Program-made: the position numbers and the translations under genes
Source of the DNA: CAUZSM01 sp963582685
Lineage (GTDB): Archaea; Thermoplasmatota; Poseidoniia; Poseidoniales; Thalassarchaeaceae
Direction: 5' to 3'
Length of the DNA: 10,768 nt
NCBI GenBank assembly: GCA_963582685.1
Contig: CAUZSM010000054.1
Span: forward strand, 1 to 10,768
In this document: positions 6,406-10,768 of the stretch, piece after piece
Layout: every line of letters starts with the position of its first letter
Position numbering within the stretch: position 1 is the first letter of the stretch
The notes under the pieces: model-generated
What the model was told of the DNA's origin: nothing
The model's database searches: none
Seen by the model: the letters and a program-made list of their open reading frames with translations, nothing else

Positions 6406-8114
6406 GCGAACACCTCCCAACGCTGGCGAAGTTCCTCGACTGCGGCGTCGGTATCTATCTCCAGCACATCGATTGAGTCGGCCATCATCATCGCCCCTTG
6501 CTCATCGATGACCGTACGTCCGCGAACGCGGACCTTTTGGCCGAGGAGTTTGGAACGCAAAGCCAGTAGAAAATCTTCGCCGCCACCTGCATCCCATTGC
6601 TTCTCTACCTCAGCGAGAGAAGTGGACAGGAAAGCTTCGGTCGGATCCCGACCAACGATGAGCGAAGCGTTGCAGATGCCATCGTCCATCACCATCCTCA
6701 ATCGCAGGTCATTCTCGCCGGTCTGAGGCCCATGTTCGCTGCAGGAACCATCGAAGAGAACCCGGCGGCATGGGGACTCAGTACAGCGTTTGATAAGACC
6801 GCTTCCGACCTGAACTGAGACGATGTTGGCGCTGGTCGTGACACCACGTCTTGAATTGCCTTTGATGAGCTCAGTGAAGGGCACTTCAACTGTGTGAGAT
6901 TCTGCATCTATGGCCTCCCACGGAATCTCGTCGAGAACGGTGATCTGCTCCGCATTGTCGATGGTAATGTCGGGTGAACCCTGCCATGCGCGCACGCGGA
7001 AGTTCTCCAACCGTACCGCAACAGGCTTGTCTGAGATATCAATCTCAACCTCATCCCATGCTGTCATTCGACAACGGCCGGACGGGTCGATTACCTCGCC
7101 ACCCCAAACCGTCTTCTCTTCACCGTCCTGCGTCGTGAATGTGCGTGAATCCCAAGAAACGATTTGCACAACAGCAGAAACATCTCTCGCGCCGTCTCTC
7201 AAATCTGCGATATTGACGACGCTTGAGCTCTCAAGGTCTTGCAAGGAAGCGAATCCCTTGTCGTGGTAGACCTCGACCTTGGTTTGTTCTCCTATGTTCA
7301 ACTCGGGGGTGTCGCGGAAGCGACGAATTGCTGCACCCTCGATTCGAAGCAAGGTACCTATTGGATGGTCAAATTCACCCCAGGAAACGAATCCGATGGT
7401 GCCTGTATTGTCTGCAAGCCTCCCCTTGATCATGTCGATGGTGCCACTACCGTCCTTGCGTTGCACTGACTGGGCACGGCTGGCAATTACTCGACCAGTA
7501 ATGGTCACGAAGCCATCCATCTCCAATGCGCGCCCAATGTCCACCGCCTCGTTTGGCGCAATGTTCACTGTTCTGCCTCCCTCTCTGAGAATTGCAATGC
7601 GACTGGATTGATTGACATTGATTGAGAACTTGCCCTGCCACTCATTGACAGATACGCCTTCAAGGCGAACAACTGAACCCGGAACAAGAGATTCGGCATG
7701 GCCACCCCAGTCCTTGAAATCCCAACGGACACGCTCGCCACCTTCGACCCACGGATTGTCTTCTATCCACCCAAAGGCGATTTGCCGTTCTTCCCCGCGT
7801 ACCATCTGTATGCGTGGAGTGTATGTTACCACCTCGACCTCAATGGTGACATTACTGTCGTCGGAAGACAATTCTTTGAATAATTCCGCCTTCTTACTCG
7901 CTCGCCTTGAAGGAAGTGAGGCTGAGCCTCCGGTCTGCTCTAGACCGGCTTCGGCCTGGAACTTCTTCACCACGGAACGCAAAGCGTCCCGAGGAGGAAT
8001 GAGAAACTCATCTCGGTATCTACGGAATTCCTCCGCCACTCTTTCATCATCAACATCTGGGACTGCCTCCTTAACGGCGGCGATTTCCACTGAATATTCA
8101 TCTGCATCTGTCAT
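6402..8114 (-). CDS. rpa: Replication protein A, large multi-OB-fold single-stranded-DNA-binding protein
   Basis: This 570-aa euryarchaeal-type RPA coats single-stranded DNA in replication, repair and recombination. The domains in order are: an N-terminal helical segment (1-60, rich in Glu/Asp/Arg); OB fold A (about 89-176); OB fold B (about 202-285); OB fold C (about 312-395); and a zinc-finger OB fold (about 425-553). The zinc ligands are visible as C444, C449, C458 and H461 in the context KRCTESPCRRVLFDGSCSEH, the hallmark of archaeal RPA. The aromatic-containing strands in each fold (for example VRWDFKDWGG, FVSWGEFDH, RMTAWDEVE) are consistent with base stacking. ATG 8114 is chosen because GGAGTG (8121-8126) lies 6 nt upstream; the longer frame from ATG 8168 would add 18 residues of low-complexity sequence and has no such site. 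The stop overlaps the start of the RPA-associated protein (ATGA), so the two form one operon. The RPA promoter must lie in the divergent region at 8115-8467. Confidence 0.95.
   Translation of the reverse strand: MTDADEYSVEIAAVKEAVPDVDDERVAEEFRRYRDEFLIPPRDALRSVVKKFQAEAGLEQTGGSASLPSRRASKKAELFKELSSDDSNVTIEVEVVTYTPRIQMVRGEERQIAFGWIEDNPWVEGGERVRWDFKDWGGHAESLVPGSVVRLEGVSVNEWQGKFSINVNQSSRIAILREGGRTVNIAPNEAVDIGRALEMDGFVTITGRVIASRAQSVQRKDGSGTIDMIKGRLADNTGTIGFVSWGEFDHPIGTLLRIEGAAIRRFRDTPELNIGEQTKVEVYHDKGFASLQDLESSSVVNIADLRDGARDVSAVVQIVSWDSRTFTTQDGEEKTVWGGEVIDPSGRCRMTAWDEVEIDISDKPVAVRLENFRVRAWQGSPDITIDNAEQITVLDEIPWEAIDAESHTVEVPFTELIKGNSRRGVTTSANIVSVQVGSGLIKRCTESPCRRVLFDGSCSEHGPQTGENDLRLRMVMDDGICNASLIVGRDPTEAFLSTSLAEVEKQWDAGGGEDFLLALRSKLLGQKVRVRGRTVIDEQGAMMMADSIDVLEIDTDAAVEELRQRWEVFA
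6411..6417 (-). promoter_or_regulatory. Shine-Dalgarno site for the RPA-associated protein
   Basis: GGAGGTG on the minus strand, inside the 3' end of the RPA gene and 5 nt before ATG 6405. It decides that start over TTG 6420 and supports translational coupling. Confidence 0.65.
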
Positions 8115-8120
8115 ATTGTC

Positions 8121-8126
8121 CACTCC
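8121..8126 (-). promoter_or_regulatory. Shine-Dalgarno site for RPA
   Basis: GGAGTG on the minus strand lies 6 nt before ATG 8114. It favours this codon over the in-frame ATG 8168. Confidence 0.55.
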
Positions 8127-8418
8127 TGCGAAGGCGATTACTGCCGCTGATACGCACGATGGACGCATGCTCTATCCGCGTGAGAGCGGTTGGAACATCC
8201 GTCAGCAATGGTATTTCGTGCGGGTTGGTATAGTCGCGGCACCACATCACCTCCGGGAAAGTTGTGTTCACAGCGACGGTTCTTGAACACTACGAGGACT
8301 GACCGTCCAATTCCTTCGCACACGTGGGGGTGAGATGAGAATGCCCGTATGACTTGGGAGATAGGGATTGTCGAATGGCTGGGAGGTTGGCAGGGAATGA
8401 AAAATCACCAAGTTTCAC

Positions 8419-8426
8419 TTCATATC
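8419..8426 (+). promoter_or_regulatory. Possible TATA box for the K+ channel gene
   Basis: TTCATATC in a locally AT-rich stretch, about 43 nt before the channel ATG. A start of transcription about 25 nt downstream, near 8448, would give a very short leader made almost entirely of the hairpin at 8452-8466. The sequence match is partial and the assignment is inferred. Confidence 0.35.
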
Positions 8427-8451
8427 ACACCGAACTCTCATAGCCTCGTAG

Positions 8452-8466
8452 GAGCGCAAAGCGCTC
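8452..8466 (+). repeat. Perfect inverted repeat directly before the K+ channel start codon
   Basis: GAGCGC (8452-8457), an AAA loop, and GCGCTC (8461-8466) form a perfect 6-bp stem ending 1 nt before ATG 8468. The only Shine-Dalgarno-like bases, GGAG (8451-8454), would be partly buried in the stem. It could affect ribosome access or serve as a protein operator; either is inference. Confidence 0.55.
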
Positions 8467-8467
8467 A

Positions 8468-9514
8468 ATGTCTGATGGGCCAGAGGAAGGCGAGGTCGCA
8501 AAGGACCACTGGTGGGCTCGGTTTGACAAGGCCCTCGGCAACGAGGACGCAAACCTCGTGCTCTCACTAATTGCAATCTTCATCGTGTTCTTTGCCTACG
8601 AGACCGACTTGCTTGCCACCAATCCATTCGGATGGTGGCTGCTCGCGATTCTCGACCTATTTCTTGTGACTTGGTTCATCGCCGAACACGCTCGCAGCAT
8701 CTCGCTGGCTGATGACAGGTCGGCTTGGTGGCGAGCCCACTGGTGGGAGATGATTGGATTGGCACCTTTGATGCTCGGTGCTGTCACTCCGCTGAGTTCC
8801 ATCGCTGTACTCCGCGTCATTCGCCTCTCAAGAGTCTTCACCGCCGCGATGCGGCTGCTCGGACTGCATCAGACTCACGTGCGCAGCCCCTTCCATCGTC
8901 GGGTCCAGCACCTATTCTTCGTCATTTTCTGCCTAATCACCACAGGTGGAGTGATGACCTACTTCTTTGAGAAGCGCGGCTACGAGAAATGCATTGCTGA
9001 CCCACTCTGCGACTCCAGTGATTACATCACTTCACTCTCAGATGCGATGTGGTGGGCTGTAACAACAACAACCACGGTGGGATATGGTGATTTCATACCG
9101 CAATCCACAGGTGGGAGGACGGTGGCGATAATGCTGATGTTTGTAGGAATAGGAATCTTCGGTGTGTTGGCGGGCAGCCTTTCCCAAGTATTCTTGACTT
9201 ACCGCGACAAAACGGCCACAACCGAAATCTCTGACCCGAAGAAAGGAGGAGAACTAGTATCTAGTCTAGAGAAACTGGCTGAAATGCGCAGGGATAGATT
9301 GCTCAGTAGTGCAGAGTTTGAGGAAGCGAAAAGCCAACTGTTAGACCGAAACTCCACTCTCGATGATCACGCGCTTGAATACACACCGAAGGGCAGTTCA
9401 TGGCAAACCAAAGGCGGCAATGTAGAGAAATTGTCAGCGGCTGAACTCGAGGAAAGGCTAGCAGAAGCGCGGTCTGCTCTACGCAACAATGGTGAGGACA
9501 ACAGGGGGGTGTGA
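8468..9514 (+). CDS. Six-transmembrane voltage-gated-type potassium channel with a C-terminal SHOCT domain
   Basis: This 348-aa membrane protein has the layout of a Kv-type channel subunit, active as a tetramer that conducts K+. Predicted segments are S1 about 29-46, S2 about 55-76, S3 about 90-104 and S4 about 110-131. S4 has Arg at every third position (R116, R119, R122). S5 is about 145-168, the pore helix and selectivity filter TVGYGD are at 203-208, and S6 is about 216-243. The filter sequence is canonical for K+ selectivity. In the turret between S5 and the filter, C175 and C181 could form an external disulfide. After S6, residues about 263-292 (LVSSLEKLAEMRRDRLLSSA) match a SHOCT domain, a short oligomerisation motif. 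It is followed by a charged helix (about 321-340) that may be a coiled coil. These replace the RCK/TrkA domain often found on prokaryotic channels, so gating by voltage is plausible. ATG 8468 is the first in-frame ATG; its leader is the hairpin noted above. Confidence 0.92.
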   Translation: MSDGPEEGEVAKDHWWARFDKALGNEDANLVLSLIAIFIVFFAYETDLLATNPFGWWLLAILDLFLVTWFIAEHARSISLADDRSAWWRAHWWEMIGLAPLMLGAVTPLSSIAVLRVIRLSRVFTAAMRLLGLHQTHVRSPFHRRVQHLFFVIFCLITTGGVMTYFFEKRGYEKCIADPLCDSSDYITSLSDAMWWAVTTTTTVGYGDFIPQSTGGRTVAIMLMFVGIGIFGVLAGSLSQVFLTYRDKTATTEISDPKKGGELVSSLEKLAEMRRDRLLSSAEFEEAKSQLLDRNSTLDDHALEYTPKGSSWQTKGGNVEKLSAAELEERLAEARSALRNNGEDNRGV

Positions 9515-9568
9515 ATCCTCATAGCCTTGCGCGTACAGCCGTGGGTATGGCTGACGCTCCGCGCCTAC

Positions 9569-9575
9569 GAGGAGG
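9569..9575 (+). promoter_or_regulatory. Shine-Dalgarno site fixing the mogA start
   Basis: GAGGAGG lies 4 nt before GTG 9580. It supports this start over GTG 9511, which overlaps the channel stop and would add a 23-residue extension not expected for the family. Confidence 0.6.
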
Positions 9576-9579
9576 ACGA

Positions 9580-10131
9580 GTGGACTCGCTCGGCGATTTC
9601 ACTCGATTCGGGGTGCTGACAGTCAGCGATAGAGCCAGCCGAGGTGAATACGAGGACCATTCTGGGCCTGCAATAATCGGTTTTCTGCATGAAGCGATTG
9701 CTTCTCCTTGGGAAACAATTTACCAGATTGTACCAGATATCGCAGGAGAAATTGAAGGTGCACTGATTGAGATGGTTGACGAGCAGCTTTGTTCAGTCAT
9801 CATCACCACTGGTGGAACCGGCCCAGACCCAAGAGACATCACCCCTGAGGCCACAGAATCTGTCTGTACACGAATGATGCCGGGTTTTGGTGAGCAGATG
9901 AGGGCCATTTCATTGCGACACGTCCCTACGGCCACACTGTCAAGGCAAACCGCTGGAATTCGAGGGCGCTGCCTGATTCTCAATCTGCCTGGCTCGCCTA
10001 AGGCAATCCGCGAGACCATCGACGAAGTCTGGCCAGCAGTCCCATACTGTATCGACCTGATTAGAGGCCCTTACATTGAGACAACCGAAGGGCAGTGGGC
10101 CGCTTGGCGACCCCCTCACGCTCGCCGCTGA
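9580..10131 (+). CDS. mogA: Molybdopterin adenylyltransferase (MogA type)
   Basis: This 183-aa protein is predicted to activate molybdopterin by adenylation (MPT + ATP to MPT-AMP), the step before metal insertion in molybdenum/tungsten cofactor synthesis in the cytoplasm. Family motifs are all present: LTVSDRASRGEYEDHSGP (about 13-30), TTGGTGPDPRDITPEAT (76-92), PGFGEQMRAISLRHVPTA (101-118), LSRQTAGIRG (120-129) and LNLPGSPKAI (134-143). The C-terminal PYCIDLIRGPYIET (about 155-168) and the final Arg-rich tail follow the bacterial MogA pattern more closely than the shorter archaeal/bacterial MoaB. Acquisition from bacteria is therefore likely, though inferred by eye from remembered sequences. 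GTG 9580 is chosen for its GAGGAGG; it also puts the start at the usual distance before the first motif. A longer frame from GTG 9511 overlaps the channel stop as GTGA. No other cofactor-synthesis gene or molybdoenzyme is in the window. Confidence 0.9.
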   Translation: MDSLGDFTRFGVLTVSDRASRGEYEDHSGPAIIGFLHEAIASPWETIYQIVPDIAGEIEGALIEMVDEQLCSVIITTGGTGPDPRDITPEATESVCTRMMPGFGEQMRAISLRHVPTATLSRQTAGIRGRCLILNLPGSPKAIRETIDEVWPAVPYCIDLIRGPYIETTEGQWAAWRPPHARR

Positions 10132-10194
10132 GCCTACGATTGCAAGTTTTCGGGCATCGTGGAGTTCAAAGAGGGGGTGTCGGTCGGCGGACCG

Positions 10195-10768
10195 ATGGCG
10201 AAAACCAAACCGGGATTTTCCCCCACCGAAAATACGCGTGCGATGGATGAGATGAGAGACATCGAAGTCGAGTTGAATTTTACTCCAAACGCGCTCGCAA
10301 GCATTCTGTTCAAGCAGGGAGATACTGTTGTTCTCGCGTGTTGTACGCGCGCACGGTCCCTACCTCGGTGGTTCCCTCGCGATGCGACCAAGGGTTGGGT
10401 GAACGCGGAATACTGTCTGCTACCGGGCTCAACCGACAGCCGATTCCAACGCGAACGCAGGGGCGCAAAGGGGCGCACCTACGAAATTGAGAGGCTGATT
10501 GCCCGCAGTTTGCGCGCCGGCATTGACCTTGAGGAGCTCGGGCCACACAGCCTGACCGTTGATTGTGATATTCTCAACGCTGACGGAGGAACCCGTTGCG
10601 CATCTGTCACCGCCGCCAGCATCGCGCTGCGACTCGGCGTGCGCCGACTGATTGCCGATGGTCTCTGCCTTCCAGCCGAGGACCGCCCGACACAGGAGCA
10701 GCAGAGGAACCGTGACTGGAAGCCGCGAGAACTCTCTGATGAGGAAAAAGCAGCACACGAGGCTGCAG
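10195..10768 (+). CDS. rph: RNase PH, bacterial type, 5' part (gene continues past the window)
   Basis: The frame is open from ATG 10195 to the window end (191 residues). RNase PH is a hexameric phosphorolytic 3'-to-5' exoribonuclease that trims tRNA and other RNA 3' ends. Recognisable motifs are GWVNAEYCLLPGSTDSR (67-83), the phosphate-binding GRTYEIERLIARSLRA (93-108, with R94) and TVDCDILNADGGTRCASVTA (121-140, with R134). These correspond to the two conserved arginines of the family, and the G-R-T/ADGGTR pattern is bacterial RNase PH rather than archaeal exosome Rrp41. The catalytic acidic residues fall beyond the window. After about residue 157 the sequence (AEDRPTQEQQRNRDWKPREL and on) is a polar, charged stretch where the family normally goes directly into the next beta strand, so an insertion is likely. 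The start is uncertain: only GGCGGA, 3 nt upstream, precedes ATG 10195, and GTG 10177 and GTG 10159 are in frame. The gene lies 63 nt after mogA. Confidence 0.88.
   Translation, partial: MAKTKPGFSPTENTRAMDEMRDIEVELNFTPNALASILFKQGDTVVLACCTRARSLPRWFPRDATKGWVNAEYCLLPGSTDSRFQRERRGAKGRTYEIERLIARSLRAGIDLEELGPHSLTVDCDILNADGGTRCASVTAASIALRLGVRRLIADGLCLPAEDRPTQEQQRNRDWKPRELSDEEKAAHEAA

Larger units (their letters stand above)
8127..8467. other. Divergent intergenic region between RPA and the K+ channel
   Basis: About 340 bp with no gene that I can support. It must carry the promoters of both the minus-strand RPA operon and the plus-strand channel gene. On the minus strand it contains a full-consensus GGAGGTG (8248-8254) directly followed by ATG 8247, which opens a 49-codon frame ending at 8098 inside RPA. 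I could not tie this to a known protein. On the plus strand it holds the TATA-like stretch and the hairpin listed separately. No tRNA-like cloverleaf or repeat array was found. Confidence 0.6.

Noticed and set aside
7612..8286. Long plus-strand frame of 224 codons across the RPA gene.
   Set aside because: It lies opposite the clearly supported RPA coding region; the Ser/Thr/Arg-rich product is typical of an antisense shadow.
8160..8300. Possible tRNA in the divergent intergenic region.
   Set aside because: A sequence resembling a T-loop (GGTTGGAACATCC) is present, but the GTTCGA core and the acceptor and anticodon arms are absent.
8138..8323. 61-codon minus-strand frame upstream of RPA as a gene.
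   Set aside because: No start signal at 8323, low-complexity product, no recognisable motif; lies in the expected promoter region.
8437..9527. The 10-mer CTCATAGCCT occurs at 8437-8446 and at 9518-9527, both upstream of gene starts.
   Set aside because: Only two copies, at different distances from the starts and with no flanking similarity. Too weak to call a shared operator.
9511..9579. GTG 9511 as the mogA start, overlapping the channel stop as GTGA.
   Set aside because: The strong GAGGAGG before GTG 9580 and the usual family length make the shorter form more likely.
10134..10758. Minus-strand frames at the right end (for example 10134-10478 and 10429-10758).
   Set aside because: The plus strand there encodes RNase PH with its conserved motifs; the minus-strand frames are shadows.
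10195..10768. Archaeal exosome subunit Rrp41 as the identity of the right-end gene.
   Set aside because: The GRT-EI-RLI and VDCDILNADGGTR patterns fit bacterial RNase PH better than Rrp41.

Overview
The window looks archaeal and euryarchaeal-type. It carries a multi-OB-fold replication protein A with a C-terminal Cys3His zinc-finger OB fold, followed directly by the RPA-associated protein (COG3390 family). It also has an archaeal/Tad-type pilus assembly ATPase with two small T2SSF membrane proteins. Start sites are preceded by strong GGAGGTG-like Shine-Dalgarno sequences. Two genes at the right end, mogA and RNase PH, look bacterial in type. Base composition is moderate, coding density is high, and archaeal information-processing genes sit beside bacterial-type metabolic genes. 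This mix is reminiscent of marine Thermoplasmatota such as Marine Group II (Poseidoniales). That placement is inference from gene content; no rRNA or tRNA is present to confirm it.

Layout. (1) 1-678, plus strand: the 3' part of an unrecognised gene, followed by a small GC-rich hairpin with a T run. (2) 775-2466, plus strand: a protein with three tandem SAP-type DNA-binding motifs and a long helical C-terminus. It ends 3 nt from the end of the convergent minus-strand block. (3) 8114 down to 2470, minus strand: RPA, RPA-associated protein (ATGA overlap), a 72-bp gap, an unrecognised 114-aa beta-rich protein, two T2SSF/TadB-TadC-like membrane proteins and a TadA/FlaI/VirB11-family ATPase, all tightly packed. 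(4) 8115-8467: a divergent intergenic region of about 350 bp that should hold the promoters of both sides. It has a perfect 6-bp hairpin touching the channel start codon. (5) 8468-10768, plus strand: a six-TM voltage-gated-type K+ channel with a C-terminal SHOCT domain, mogA (molybdopterin adenylyltransferase), and the 5' part of a bacterial-type RNase PH gene that runs off the window.

Functionally the minus-strand block joins a single-stranded-DNA-binding module (RPA plus partner) to the motor and platform of a type IV pilus-like machine. No pilin or prepilin peptidase is visible, so the secreted or assembled substrate is unknown. The most interesting points are: the 114-aa unknown protein and the 191-aa membrane protein lie in one reading frame separated only by a TGA; RPA sits beside the pilus motor; RNase PH has an apparent insertion; and a hairpin sits at the channel start. 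I saw no CRISPR array, insertion sequence, tRNA or rRNA.
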